A stretch of 64,000 nt of DNA, from NCBI GenBank assembly GCA_041399065.1, contig JAWKTN010000001.1, positions 62,001 to 126,000 of the forward strand, in the 5' to 3' direction. Shown in pieces: positions 1 through 9,408 of this stretch. Source of the DNA: JAGQPD01 sp020426865. Lineage in GTDB: Bacteria > Planctomycetota > Planctomycetia > Pirellulales > Pirellulaceae. The notes under the pieces were generated by a model, which worked only from the letters and a program-made list of their open reading frames with translations, did not search any database and was not told where the DNA came from. The translations under genes were made by a program, and so were the position numbers. How positions within the stretch are numbered: the stretch's first letter is position 1; each line of letters opens with the position of its first letter.

Positions 1-61
1 CTCCCCCGGACACACACCATGGGGAGCCTGCGGGTTTACTGTCAAAATGGTTGCGTACGAG

Positions 62-163
62 GCCCCCTCTCCCCCGTCAGGAGTTGCGCAGAACACGCGA
101 CGTATACATGTCATACGATGTCGCAACTCCTGATGGGGGAGAGGGATGGGGTGAGGGGGCGGG
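62..163. repeat. Interspersed palindromic element, copy A
   Basis: An imperfect inverted repeat of about 100 bp. The left arm reads CCCCTCTCCCCCGTCAGGAG followed by TTGCG; the right arm reads CGCAACTCCTGATGGGGGAG followed by AGGG, with about 30 bp between them. A nearly identical copy in the same orientation lies at 1656-1756, and partial copies lie near 45118 and 61759. It has no coding capacity and looks like a MITE- or REP-type element. Confidence 0.85.
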
Positions 164-185
164 AGCGGCAAATCGGTAGGCCGCG

Positions 186-213
186 CCCTAATTCTTTGGT
201 GTCACAAAGCACT
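186..213. repeat. Short interspersed motif (CCCTAATTCT...GTCACAAAGCACTAGG)
   Basis: CCCTAATTCT and GTCACAAAGCACTAGG, separated by a few bases, recur almost exactly at about 43040-43069, and a weaker match to the first half occurs near 25203. In both clear cases the motif sits just to the right of a long palindrome with CTCTCCC/GGGAGAG arms, so motif and palindrome probably belong to one composite element. Confidence 0.6.
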
Positions 214-296
214 AGGAGAGCTCAAGCTACGTGCGCCGTGCTAATATATGTTGAAAAGGAAACGACTCTCACAGAAACATAACTCGGAGGTCGGTT

Positions 297-1574
297 ATGA
301 TTACAAATCGACGGAAGTTTCTCCAGTCGCTGGGCAGCGCCACGTTGATGTTGCCGCGGGTCGCGCGAGCAGCGGCCAATGACCGAGTGGCAATTGCGAT
401 TGTTGGCATCCGCGGTCGCGGCGCTGGCTTGGCTCGAACCTTCGCGACCTTGCCGGACGTTCAAATCACGCACATCTGCGACGTCAACCAACCCCTACTC
501 GAACCCTTTGCCAAGACCGTCGCCGAATGGACGACCGGGCCGCCGGCCATGGAAACCGACTTGCGACGTGTTCTCGACAATCCATCGGTCGACGCCATCG
601 TCGTCGCAACGCCGGATCATTGGCATGCATTGGCTACCATCTGGGGATGCCAGGCCGGGAAACATGTCTATGTCGAAAAGCCAGTTTCACACAACGTCTT
701 CGAAGCCCAGCAAATGGTCGCTGCTGCGCGCAAATATCAACGGCATGTGCAAACGGGAACTCAAAGCCGCAGCGTCGACCACTACCGAGAAGCGATCGAT
801 CTGCTGCGAAATGGGCGCATCGGGAAAGTGCACATGGCCAAGGCGTGGAACAGCCAATTGCGTCGGCGAGTCGAACCGGTCGCCGACAGTGATGTCCCCG
901 ACGGCTTGAATTGGAACATGTGGCAAGGTCCAGCACCGGTGAAACCATTCAACGCCAATCGCTTCAGCTACGGTTGGCGATGGTTGTGGGACTATGGTAC
1001 CGGTGATATGGGCAATGATGGTGTCCACGATTTGGATATTGCCCGTTGGGGATTGGGTGTGGAAATCCCCGAGGCGGCAAATTGTACGGGCGACAAGTTG
1101 GTGTTTGCGGGTGACATCCAAGAGACGCCCGATTCACAGTATTGCACGTTTCGGTTTCCCAAGCAGCAGGCGATGCTCGTGTATGAACAACGCCTATGGT
1201 CACCGTATCATCAAGAGGGCCTGGAAAACGGCGTTGCCTTCTATGGTACCGACGGCTACATGGTGATCGGCCGCAAATCGTGGAAGATGGTCGAGAAACG
1301 AAACAACGTAGTCTTTGATCAATCGACGACCTTCAGCGACACACCCCATTGTGCGAATTTTATTGCGGCGATCCGGCATGGCGACGCGTTGAACTGCGAT
1401 ATCGAAGAAGGGTATCGCTCGACGCTACTAGCTCATCTGGGCAACTTGTCGTTTCGAGTTGGCCGGCCGCTGCGGATCAATCCCGATGCGACCGAGATCG
1501 TGAGTGATGCCGAAGCAACCTTGTTGCTAAGGCGACACGGTCGCGACGAGTTTACGATTCCGGATGTGGTTTAA
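297..1574 (+). CDS. Gfo/Idh/MocA family oxidoreductase, Tat-exported
   Basis: A 425-residue NAD(P)-dependent sugar-type oxidoreductase. A twin-arginine signal (NRRKFLQSLGSATLMLP) occupies the first ~25 residues, so it should fold in the cytoplasm and be exported. The Rossmann nucleotide-binding loop follows (GIRGRGAGLARTF), then the family hallmark EKPVSHN at about residues 125-131, and the C-terminal sheet domain with the G-x-G-D-M-G-N-D-G-V-H-D-x-D segment typical of planctomycete members. The start is set by GGAGG seven bases upstream. Such enzymes oxidise or rearrange sugars and inositols; the substrate cannot be read from the sequence. It converges on a sulfatase gene, and palindromic elements flank it on both sides. 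Confidence 0.9.
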   Translation: MITNRRKFLQSLGSATLMLPRVARAAANDRVAIAIVGIRGRGAGLARTFATLPDVQITHICDVNQPLLEPFAKTVAEWTTGPPAMETDLRRVLDNPSVDAIVVATPDHWHALATIWGCQAGKHVYVEKPVSHNVFEAQQMVAAARKYQRHVQTGTQSRSVDHYREAIDLLRNGRIGKVHMAKAWNSQLRRRVEPVADSDVPDGLNWNMWQGPAPVKPFNANRFSYGWRWLWDYGTGDMGNDGVHDLDIARWGLGVEIPEAANCTGDKLVFAGDIQETPDSQYCTFRFPKQQAMLVYEQRLWSPYHQEGLENGVAFYGTDGYMVIGRKSWKMVEKRNNVVFDQSTTFSDTPHCANFIAAIRHGDALNCDIEEGYRSTLLAHLGNLSFRVGRPLRINPDATEIVSDAEATLLLRRHGRDEFTIPDVV

Positions 1575-1655
1575 GAATGCGAATCACTCCGGACGATTCT
1601 GAGAGTGCCGTTCGACAGAGTGTTGTCTCGGCTACCGAGCCCTTGGCATTGCCAA

Positions 1656-1756
1656 GCCCCCTCTCCCCCGTCAGGAGTTGCGCAGAACACGCGACGCACA
1701 CATGTTGTGCGTCGCCGCAACTCCTGATGGGGGAGAGGGATGGGGTGAGGGGGCGG
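1656..1756. repeat. Interspersed palindromic element, copy B
   Basis: Same element and orientation as at 62-163, including the central GCGCAGAACACGCGACG. The arms are almost unchanged, while the central loop differs (CACACATGTTGTGCGTC here). It lies in the 325-bp gap between two convergent genes and could also act as a transcription barrier. Confidence 0.85.
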
Positions 1757-1899
1757 AAGTGGGGCAGACGTTGCCAGCACGTCACGCGTTATCTGCCAAT
1801 ACGAGTGTCACCGAATCTGTCTGTCAGTGCGGCGCGGCAGGGTCAACCCGCGTCGAAAACGACACACGAGTCGTTCGACTCGCCGAGGCCAAGCTTTGC

Positions 1900-3294
1900 T
1901 CAGTGACCCGCAACCTCGCCGGGTCCGCTGCCGCGGTCATCACGAAACGGCACGCTCGCACAGCGTTGGCGATGATTTGTAAGTGACTCGCGCAGCGTCA
2001 CGACGGTTTCCGGGTAGTCTCCCGCCACATCGTGTTGCTCGCGAGGATCGTCCTGCAGGTTATAAAGCCGAAAATCTTCGTCGGCGACATTTTGCAGCAA
2101 TTTCCAGGGACCGCGACGGACGCAATAGTACGGCTTGCCCTGATAACGTTTGCCGCCTTCAAGGCGAACCCAATAGAGGTCACGGTCGGGTGATGGCTGC
2201 GGGTGTCCGAGCAGTGTTGGAAGCACGGATTGTCCGTCGACGTCTTGCGGATACTCAACACCGGCGGCGTCACACACGCTAGGGAAGAGGTCCATCGTCA
2301 ACGCAACCCGATCAGTAGAAGAATTCGCCGCGATCTGGCCTGGCCAAGTGGCACACATGGGGACACGCAGGCCGCCTTCGAGCATTTCTTGTTTCGCGCC
2401 GGTCAACGACCCGTTGCTGGCACCGCTTTGCGTTCGCCCGCCGTTGTCGCTAGTGAAGATGATCAATGTATTCTCGTCGCGTCCCGTGGAATGCAACGTA
2501 TCGGTGACCTTTCCAATCGCCAGATCCAAATGTTCCACAAAGGCGGCGTAACGCGCTCTTATCAGATCGGTGGCCGGATAGCGATTGCGATAACGAGCCA
2601 ATGCCGACGCTGGTGGCTGGACCGGATCGTGGGGAGCGTTGAACGCCAGATAAAGGAAAAACGGTGAGTCTTCTCGCACGGACTGCAGCCATTGACACGC
2701 CCAGTCGGCGAACAGGTCGGTGGCATGCGTCGCGGGCGGAGTGATCTCTTGACGATCAAGGCGCATGTAGTTGCGATTGTTGCGTAAATGGGAATAGTAA
2801 TCATCCATCATATCACCGAGGAATCCATGAAAATGGTCGAAGCCTCGCAGCGTGGGCGTATTGGGTTCGGCCAATCCCAAATGCCATTTGCCAACGATCG
2901 CCGTTTGATAGCCAGCTCGCTTCAGCGCCGCCGGCAACAGCTCGACGTTTGGATCGAGCAAGCCCCATGAATCGTTCGAGAATGTACGGATCACGCCAGG
3001 CACGCCGACGAGGTCCGGATAACGGCCTGTCAACAGTGCGGCTCGAGTGGGCGAGCAAACCGGACAATTTGCATAAAAGTTGGTCCATTTCATCCCGCCC
3101 GTGACGAGCGAATCGATATGGGGGGTGTGAAGGTCCGTAGCGCCGTAGCTGCTAAGATCGCCGTAGCCAAGATCGTCGACCAGAATCAACAGCACATTCG
3201 GCGCCTCCCCGTTCGCACATAACGGATTGGCGATGTGTGATCCGCTCGCGAAAGCACAGAGGAACACGATAATTCGGAAAGCTTCTTGCGACAT
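1900..3294 (-). CDS. Secreted sulfatase (formylglycine-dependent)
   Basis: A 464-residue arylsulfatase-type hydrolase. A Sec signal peptide covers about residues 1-28. The metal-binding LLILVDDLGYGDL follows, then the formylglycine motif CSPTRAALLTGRYP near residue 80, where the Cys must be converted by a formylglycine-generating enzyme. GKWHLG and the late SDNGG and G-x-K/R-x-P-M motifs complete the active site. Length is normal for the family. GAGG lies just upstream of the ATG. The likely substrate is a sulfate ester on a polysaccharide. No formylglycine-generating enzyme is encoded in this window, so activation must come from elsewhere. Confidence 0.92.
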   Translation of the reverse strand: MSQEAFRIIVFLCAFASGSHIANPLCANGEAPNVLLILVDDLGYGDLSSYGATDLHTPHIDSLVTGGMKWTNFYANCPVCSPTRAALLTGRYPDLVGVPGVIRTFSNDSWGLLDPNVELLPAALKRAGYQTAIVGKWHLGLAEPNTPTLRGFDHFHGFLGDMMDDYYSHLRNNRNYMRLDRQEITPPATHATDLFADWACQWLQSVREDSPFFLYLAFNAPHDPVQPPASALARYRNRYPATDLIRARYAAFVEHLDLAIGKVTDTLHSTGRDENTLIIFTSDNGGRTQSGASNGSLTGAKQEMLEGGLRVPMCATWPGQIAANSSTDRVALTMDLFPSVCDAAGVEYPQDVDGQSVLPTLLGHPQPSPDRDLYWVRLEGGKRYQGKPYYCVRRGPWKLLQNVADEDFRLYNLQDDPREQHDVAGDYPETVVTLRESLTNHRQRCASVPFRDDRGSGPGEVAGH

Positions 3295-3678
3295 CTTTAC
3301 TGTCCTCTGCGTTATGCCAAGTGTCGAACGAAACTTGGATAAAATTACGCCAACATCAAACGACGCGATTTCCAGTTCAGTCGTAATCGTGCGTCCTGAC
3401 GCTGCCTAGCAGCCAAATATATCACGGGTCACCTGCCGGGTCCGATAGCATAGATGCCGGCGTGCCGCGATTCAATCCGCCGCTGTCCGTCGTCGATCGG
3501 CGTCCCGTCCTTGACCACTGTCGTATAATTCTGCAACATGCGAAAGAGTTGATTCAAAATCGTCACGCCAATGACCGCTACGACAATATGAACTGCGGGA
3601 TGAGGGCGGGACAAGTGTGGTGTTCGCATTGTCAGTATATTTTAGGCGGCGTTATTGTCCGCCGGGGAGGGTAGCATT
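3295..3678. other. Intergenic gap between divergent sulfatase and DUF1883 genes
   Basis: This stretch separates two divergent genes, so both promoters should lie here. A short minus-strand open frame (3429-3629) with one hydrophobic stretch has no ribosome-binding site and no recognisable family and is not called. No repeat element was recognised. Confidence 0.5.
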
Positions 3679-3957
3679 ATGCAAGAGCATCTTCACAAGC
3701 GATTGGCACTGGGAGAAGATGAGTTCGTTCGCATTGACAGTGACACGCCTTGCAATGCATTGTTGCTGGACGATGATAATTATGCGTCGTATCGCAAGGG
3801 GGAAGATTGCGAGTACGTAGGCGGTTTCGTTCGTGACTTTCCCACGCCGCTATTCCCCCCAAGTGCCGGAGAATGGAACGTCGTCATTGATTTGGCGGGC
3901 AGCGACGGCACAATCAAGTGCAACATCACCAAAGCCGCAAGAACCAGTCCCTCGTAG
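3679..3957 (+). CDS. DUF1883 domain protein
   Basis: A 92-residue cytoplasmic protein with the DUF1883 pattern: an L-x-L-x-x-G/D-E-F beginning, N-A-L-L-L-D-D-D-N-Y-A-S-Y-R-K-G in the middle, then E-Y-V-G-G-F, and finally S-A-G-E-W-N-V-V-I-D-L-A-G close to the C-terminus. An ATG 24 bases further upstream is in frame, but GGGAGG at 3665-3670 points to 3679. In other bacteria DUF1883 occurs alone or fused to TIR-type domains; its function is unknown. Here it stands alone before a hairpin-repeat gap. Confidence 0.75.
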   Translation: MQEHLHKRLALGEDEFVRIDSDTPCNALLLDDDNYASYRKGEDCEYVGGFVRDFPTPLFPPSAGEWNVVIDLAGSDGTIKCNITKAARTSPS

Positions 3958-3976
3958 CTTGCCTCCACGTCCTGCA

Positions 3977-4021
3977 GGGGCGAAGCCCCGTCATAGCCCT
4001 TGCCGGTGGCGCAGCCACCGG
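3977..4021. repeat. REP-like hairpins (two)
   Basis: Two short GC-rich palindromes: GGGGCGAAGCCCC (3977-3989) and CCGGTGGCGCAGCCACCGG (4003-4021), each with a three-base loop. They belong to the family that is dense around the Y1 transposase at 26.5 kb. Confidence 0.8.
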
Positions 4022-4206
4022 TCGTGGCGTCGATCGAAAAACACTTTGACGGTTCAGGCAACCCCTCCGGCACCACTCGCACCGGCAGTGTAACACCGGG
4101 CGGCGTCCGCCGTACCGCCCCCAATCCCGCGACGTGGCCAACTGCATTAAAATGATCGCTCGCATCGCGACGCAACCAACCTGCAATGGCTTGAGGAGCA
4201 CGATCA

Positions 4207-7200
4207 GTGAGCGACGAGGCAAATGCCCAGAAGGTGCTGCTGGCAATCTTCGTATTGCAGCAATTCCCACTCGACCAGAATGTACTACGGCAGGTCATGC
4301 TCGACTCGGGCGATGCCGATTCGTTTGGCAGTGCACTCGTCGAACGTGGACTGATCGACCAACAACAGCTCCAGGCGATTCGGCAGGTTGTGACGGAACA
4401 TCTCAGCCGATACGGCGGTGATGCATCGGCAGGACTGCAGGCCATCCATCGATCCACAATCGCGGATGACATCGTCGAGGCCATCGTCGACACCTACGTG
4501 AACACCGACCCGAAGGCGTTTGATACGGCACCGCTCCCCAATCCAAGCGGCAACACGAATCGGCCGCGGCCGCTGAGCATTTCGGACCAATCGTCGGATG
4601 ACTTTCCCGAATATGAAACGATCGCTCCTGATTCGTCCACCGCATCCGGCGATGACGGCGGCGGTGCTGTTCGTCGCGGACGAGCGCCTGTGCGATTCCT
4701 CTCCCGCCGCCTGCACGCCCAAGGAGGACTCGGTGAGATTTATCTTGCCGATGACCTGGAGATCAATCGGCAGGTCGCGCTGAAGGAGATCAAGGATGGG
4801 TATCGCCACAATCCTGTGCATCGGCGGATGTTTGTGATCGAGGGAGCGATCACGGGGTGCCTGGAGCATCCGGGGGTGGTTCCGGTCTACGGGATGGGCC
4901 GTTACGCAGATGGCCGGCCGTTTTATGCGATGCGATTCATACACGGAGAGAGTCTGGCAAAAGCGATCAGGGAGTTCCATGCCGACCGTCAGCTCAAGGC
5001 GGATCCACAGAAATGGTCGCTCAAACTGCGGCAGCTATTGAATCGCTTTGTCAGTGCCTGTGACACAATCCACTACGCACACAGTCGCGGCGTTCTGCAT
5101 CGCGACATCAAGCCTGACAATATTATGCTCGGCCCCTACGGCGAAACGATCGTCGTCGATTGGGGACTGGCAACCACGTTCGTTTCACCAGGAACCACTG
5201 CAGAACCGTCGAATGACGATAGTGGATTACGTATTTCTGTTCCTGAATTGGATGGCCCCCCGGAGAACGGCCGCATCACGGGAACCGTCCAATACATGCC
5301 ACCCGAGCAAGCGTTGGGGCGTCACGATGAGATGTACGAGGCCAGCGATGTGTTCAGTCTGGGTGCCACTCTGTACACACTGCTTGTGAATCAACCGATG
5401 TATTCCGGCACCAAGATGGCGGAGGTGCTCAAACTCGCGCAACAACGCCAGGCGGTGCCCGCGCGGCAAGTGAATTCGCGTGTCCCAGCAGCACTTGATG
5501 CCATCGTCGAGAAGGCGACGGCACGTGCACCGGCCGATCGCTATCAAACCGCGCGGCAATTGGCGGACGATATCGAAGCCTTCTTGGCAGATGAACCTGT
5601 TTCTGCGCGGCCGGATCCCTTCGCCGATCGAGTGCGTCGCTGGCTGCGGCACCACCGCGCATGGGCCATGTCCGCACTTGCCGCAATCTTCGTCGCAATC
5701 GTCGGACTGTCGGCGGTGGCAGCGGTCCTGTCCGTAAAGAATGCCGAGGTTGCGGCCGAACGTGACGTCGCGCAACAGAATCTCGAGTCCGCTCGACAAG
5801 CTGTACGACAGTCACTTGTCATGGTCAGCGAGGACCCACAGCTAAAAGAAGAAGGGATGCTCGCACTACGGCACCGACTATTGACCGCACCCGAAGGGTA
5901 TTACCAAAAGTTCCTGACCCAATCCCCTGACGACCCACACTTGAAGGCCGAACAAGCCGAATGGCTATTGCTGCTTTCGCGTGCCAGCTATGACGCCAAG
6001 ACACGCGCCGAGGCATTGCAGAACGTGCGTCGAGCGGAAGAGATCTACCAGTCGCTGGTTGCTGCCGTGCCGACGAACGACGAATATCTCAACGGCTTGG
6101 CCCGTGCCCAGAATTTGTTGGGGGTTTTTCTCAAGGATACGGGTAAGATGCAAGAAGCTCACGATCAATTCACCGCAGCGGTTGGAATGGCCGAAAGACA
6201 TCTGGCGGCCGATGCCGCGGCAAGCCCCATCACCCTGGTTGCAGCTCTGGCGAACCTGGCTGAGACCAACATCTATTTTGACGATCGTGTTGCCGCCACG
6301 CAGCTGTTGCGGCGAGCAATCGAATTGAGAGACAAGGGACTGGCAAATTTCCCGCAGGACGGACCGCTAATGCGAACGAATCCGCAGGAGATTCTTATTG
6401 GCGTCCTCTACGACAACGGTAAAATTGCCGAAGCACTCGACATGTCGGAGTCTTATATCAGAGAACTTCGTAGCTTCGAACCAGCGGCAGACGAGGCCAA
6501 CGAAATGCGGTACACCTTGGCTCGACAGATTCAACTGCAGGCCGAAGTGTTGAATGCCAAAGGACTGCCACATCGTGCGATGACGGTCTATCGAGAGGCA
6601 AATGATGTGGTCCAACGGTTGTTGGCGGTTAGTCCGGGAAACACGCGTTATCAGTCGCTGGCTAGCGAACTGAACATCCGGCTGTTGCAACCTGCGGACG
6701 TATCCGTGTTCCTCGCCGATATGGGGCAGATCTCCAAGCAGCACGACGAGTCCGACGCGCGGGTCACGCGGGCCATTGAACGCGACCCCGATGTACTGCA
6801 GAACCACGTGGATCTGTGCATGATCCGGCTTGAGTCGGCTGGACTGGAATTCCAAGTTCCTAACATCGCGGCTGCCAAAACTAAAATCGCCAACGCCCAG
6901 CAGGCCATCGAATCTGCGATCGCAAGATTTGGCAACCACCGCACGTTGTCTTGGCTGCAATCGTATCTGTTTGCCTTCCAAGCTCAATTGCGGCAGCAGG
7001 ATGGCCAACACGCAGAGGCAGACAGACTATTGGCGCACGCCGATGAAGCATTTCGCGCGGGTAAATCACAGGCAACCACTGTTCCCGAAGAATTCCGCCG
7101 GGTAGAAATCGAATCGGTCGCCATGGACCTTGCGCTAATGCAGGAAGATGCCGACCGTGCAGCGGTCGCCCTGCAGAGAATGGACGACGCGCTGGCTCAG

Positions 7201-8355
7201 GTTGCCGAGGAGTATAAGAACACCCCGGCATATCGGCGGACGGTCGCCCAGCGCTACACCCTTGACGCCCGACTCCTGCTGCTGAAAGGCGATTCCGAGG
7301 CCGCCGATCACTCACTGGTCGAAGCAATTCAGGTCCGCGAAAAAATTGTCGCCGATTTCCCCGATGAGCCACTCTATCGAACCGAGCTGTTTCAAGCTCA
7401 TACCGGTGCGGGCACCAGTATCGCACAACGGGAACTTAATCGAAGTGCTGCCGACAGCGATAGCGGAATAGACATGGATCGGATCCAACTTGTATTCGGT
7501 CACCTCCGTGCGGCACTTGAGCAGATCGACAACTTGGATCCCCAGACACTTTCGGTGGCGTTTCTAGAAAGTGTGGTCAATGTGCGTCAGGAAATCACGA
7601 GCGGCATGTTCCTGCAATTGATCGAAAACGACGAAATTGTCCACGAACTTCGCGCCGCGATACGAATTTATCGCGGTCTGTTGGAACGAACGGGACACGC
7701 CAAGTACATCGTGGGGATCGCAACCTATGAATTGCGTTTGGCACAGCACCTGGACAACGAAGAGTCGCTGACGATCACGAACCAGGCCGCCGCGTCGTTA
7801 GGGCGATACGTTGCCGAGTTCCCTGATGATGAGAGTGCGCGAGAGGTGCTTTGGAACGTCCACACGATTCAAGGCGAGTACTATTGGGACCAAGGGCGCT
7901 ACGAGGAGGCGCGGCAGTCGTTCGAACATGCCGCTGAAATGAATGGCGTGAACGACCCGACTCACGCCCGCATTCGACTGGCAAATGTCCATGCCATTAT
8001 GGGAGATTACGGAACGGCGATCGATCTCTTGCGTCACACGGAGTCCATACCGGAGATGACCGGAGTTGACTGGTACAACGTGGGGTGTGGTTACGCATTG
8101 GCAGTCGACGCGGCACGTGCTGATATGCGGCTGACCGATGGTGGTCGCAAAGAGTTAACGGAAACCTATGCCTTGGCGGCGATCCGCGCACTATACCATG
8201 CGAAAGATTTGGGCGATTTCGCCGACGTGGACGATTTGGAGTACCTGCGAGACGGCGACGAGTCGCTGCGGTCCCTCCGGGACCGCGACGATTTTCGTGA
8301 ATTCGTGCAGGAGGTGCAGCAGAGTCTTGATGGTGGCGAGCAAAATAGCGAGTAA
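4207..8355 (+). CDS. Membrane Ser/Thr protein kinase with TPR-like C-terminal region
   Basis: A 1382-residue Hanks-type kinase. GTG start; GAGGAG lies about eight bases upstream. The kinase domain spans about residues 160-460: glycine loop QGGLGEIYLA, catalytic lysine in VALKEIK (~193), catalytic loop HRDIKPDN (~297-304), DWG in place of DFG (~316-318), and MPPEQA in place of APE. A single membrane segment (AWAMSALAAIFVAIVGLSAV, about 485-510) leaves about 870 residues of helical, TPR-like repeats outside the cytoplasm. The GIPxxG-rich activation region and DWG are common in planctomycete kinases. It probably senses an envelope signal through the TPR region; targets are unknown. It appears monocistronic, flanked by REP hairpins. 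Confidence 0.93.
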   Translation: MSDEANAQKVLLAIFVLQQFPLDQNVLRQVMLDSGDADSFGSALVERGLIDQQQLQAIRQVVTEHLSRYGGDASAGLQAIHRSTIADDIVEAIVDTYVNTDPKAFDTAPLPNPSGNTNRPRPLSISDQSSDDFPEYETIAPDSSTASGDDGGGAVRRGRAPVRFLSRRLHAQGGLGEIYLADDLEINRQVALKEIKDGYRHNPVHRRMFVIEGAITGCLEHPGVVPVYGMGRYADGRPFYAMRFIHGESLAKAIREFHADRQLKADPQKWSLKLRQLLNRFVSACDTIHYAHSRGVLHRDIKPDNIMLGPYGETIVVDWGLATTFVSPGTTAEPSNDDSGLRISVPELDGPPENGRITGTVQYMPPEQALGRHDEMYEASDVFSLGATLYTLLVNQPMYSGTKMAEVLKLAQQRQAVPARQVNSRVPAALDAIVEKATARAPADRYQTARQLADDIEAFLADEPVSARPDPFADRVRRWLRHHRAWAMSALAAIFVAIVGLSAVAAVLSVKNAEVAAERDVAQQNLESARQAVRQSLVMVSEDPQLKEEGMLALRHRLLTAPEGYYQKFLTQSPDDPHLKAEQAEWLLLLSRASYDAKTRAEALQNVRRAEEIYQSLVAAVPTNDEYLNGLARAQNLLGVFLKDTGKMQEAHDQFTAAVGMAERHLAADAAASPITLVAALANLAETNIYFDDRVAATQLLRRAIELRDKGLANFPQDGPLMRTNPQEILIGVLYDNGKIAEALDMSESYIRELRSFEPAADEANEMRYTLARQIQLQAEVLNAKGLPHRAMTVYREANDVVQRLLAVSPGNTRYQSLASELNIRLLQPADVSVFLADMGQISKQHDESDARVTRAIERDPDVLQNHVDLCMIRLESAGLEFQVPNIAAAKTKIANAQQAIESAIARFGNHRTLSWLQSYLFAFQAQLRQQDGQHAEADRLLAHADEAFRAGKSQATTVPEEFRRVEIESVAMDLALMQEDADRAAVALQRMDDALAQVAEEYKNTPAYRRTVAQRYTLDARLLLLKGDSEAADHSLVEAIQVREKIVADFPDEPLYRTELFQAHTGAGTSIAQRELNRSAADSDSGIDMDRIQLVFGHLRAALEQIDNLDPQTLSVAFLESVVNVRQEITSGMFLQLIENDEIVHELRAAIRIYRGLLERTGHAKYIVGIATYELRLAQHLDNEESLTITNQAAASLGRYVAEFPDDESAREVLWNVHTIQGEYYWDQGRYEEARQSFEHAAEMNGVNDPTHARIRLANVHAIMGDYGTAIDLLRHTESIPEMTGVDWYNVGCGYALAVDAARADMRLTDGGRKELTETYALAAIRALYHAKDLGDFADVDDLEYLRDGDESLRSLRDRDDFREFVQEVQQSLDGGEQNSE

Positions 8356-8390
8356 CTACCCGCACGCCCCCCATCTCCTCTGCGATCTCA

Positions 8391-8617
8391 GGGGCGAAGC
8401 CCCGGCACAGCCCGGCCACCGGTCGCTGCCCTTTAAGTTCCCCAGGGGCGAAGCCCCGACACAATTGCCTAGGGTTGCCTCATCACCAGGGCCGCGCTAT
8501 CCTCACCACTGCCAGCACTGTGTCGGCTCTTCGGGCCTAGTCTGGCACACCACCTCGACCGGTGGCTGCGCCAAGTTCTCATCAGCAACGGCAATGGCTC
8601 TGTCGGGCCTTCGGCCC
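8391..8617. repeat. REP-like hairpin cluster
   Basis: The gap between the kinase and the CPBP-like gene carries GGGGCGAAGCCCC at 8391-8403 and 8445-8457, a CGGCTCTTCGGGCC-type half palindrome near 8522, and GGGCCTTCGGCCC at 8605-8617. No gene is visible in 8356-8743. Confidence 0.8.
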
Positions 8618-8743
8618 TGAGACTCGACTCCTCGCTGAAATGTCGTATCGACATCTTCGAACAAACCCAGTAGAACCACCTCGGCGGACTGACTTGCCAT
8701 GACCAAATTCAGAATCGGAGACCGCTGAGGACAGCGGAACTGC

Positions 8744-9400
8744 ATGACGCCATCACTTACCAACCGCCGACTGGAATTTCTGTCCCTGGCCATCATCCTC
8801 GTCTATGCATCCCACGCGATCCCAGCGTACTTGGTCTACGGAAATATCTTTGGCAGCCACGATGACATCATCGAACAGGCGATTGGCCAATTCAATTGGT
8901 ACCAGGTGATTTCACTGATCTTCTCCATGCTACTTGTCGCCCATGATCCAGCTGGATACGGTGTTCGAATTGGTCGCGCTCGTGAGACTTGGAAACGGCT
9001 CGTGCTGTTATGCGCGATCCCGATTGTACTGACGGCCATCGTCTATCCACGGCTCGAAAGCCGGCCGTTCCATGGTGCTCCGGCCGCGATTTGGCTCATC
9101 AGCCCACTCGCGCAGGACTTGCTCTTTGCCGGCTACTTCTTTGAAAAATTTCGCAAGTTGTTTCCGGGACATCTTTCGGCGCGGTTGCCGTTTGAACGAT
9201 GCATCTTCGTCACTGCGTTCTTCTTTGCACTGTGGCATACACCTGGATTCGCGGCGAATCTCGGTTGGTATATTTGGTTCCAGCTTGTGTACACTTTTTT
9301 TGGCGCGTGCCTGGTGGGGCTGATTCGTCAGTGGACGGGCAGCTTGCTGTACATTACCGTCGTCCACATGATCGTCAATTACATCGCCGTTAAGTATTGA
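8744..9400 (+). CDS. CPBP-type intramembrane protein (CAAX protease-like), altered active site
   Basis: A 218-residue polytopic membrane protein with about six hydrophobic segments. It has the CPBP/ABI layout: motif 1 near residue 121 reads SPLAQDLLFAGYFFE, motif 2 is FFFALWH (~161-167), and motif 3 is HMIVN near the C-terminus. In classical CPBP proteases motif 1 is E-E-x-x-F-R; here the pair is Q-D and the Arg is replaced. The His residues of motifs 2 and 3 remain. It may therefore be a non-classical or inactive member, although Asp could still activate a water. Substrate unknown. The preceding hairpin cluster separates it from the kinase. Confidence 0.75.
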   Translation: MTPSLTNRRLEFLSLAIILVYASHAIPAYLVYGNIFGSHDDIIEQAIGQFNWYQVISLIFSMLLVAHDPAGYGVRIGRARETWKRLVLLCAIPIVLTAIVYPRLESRPFHGAPAAIWLISPLAQDLLFAGYFFEKFRKLFPGHLSARLPFERCIFVTAFFFALWHTPGFAANLGWYIWFQLVYTFFGACLVGLIRQWTGSLLYITVVHMIVNYIAVKY

Positions 9401-9408
9401 CCGGGTCG

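Larger units (their letters stand above)
1..296. other. Intergenic region upstream of the oxidoreductase
   Basis: No credible gene is visible. The stretch holds a long palindromic element (62-163) and a second short interspersed motif (186-213), both listed separately. Short open frames here are made of the repeat. A ribosome-binding site (GGAGG at 286-290) precedes the gene that starts at 297. Confidence 0.7.

Noticed and set aside
3429..3629. Minus-strand 66-codon frame with a hydrophobic stretch
   Set aside because: No ribosome-binding site and no recognisable family; chance frame in a promoter gap is more likely.
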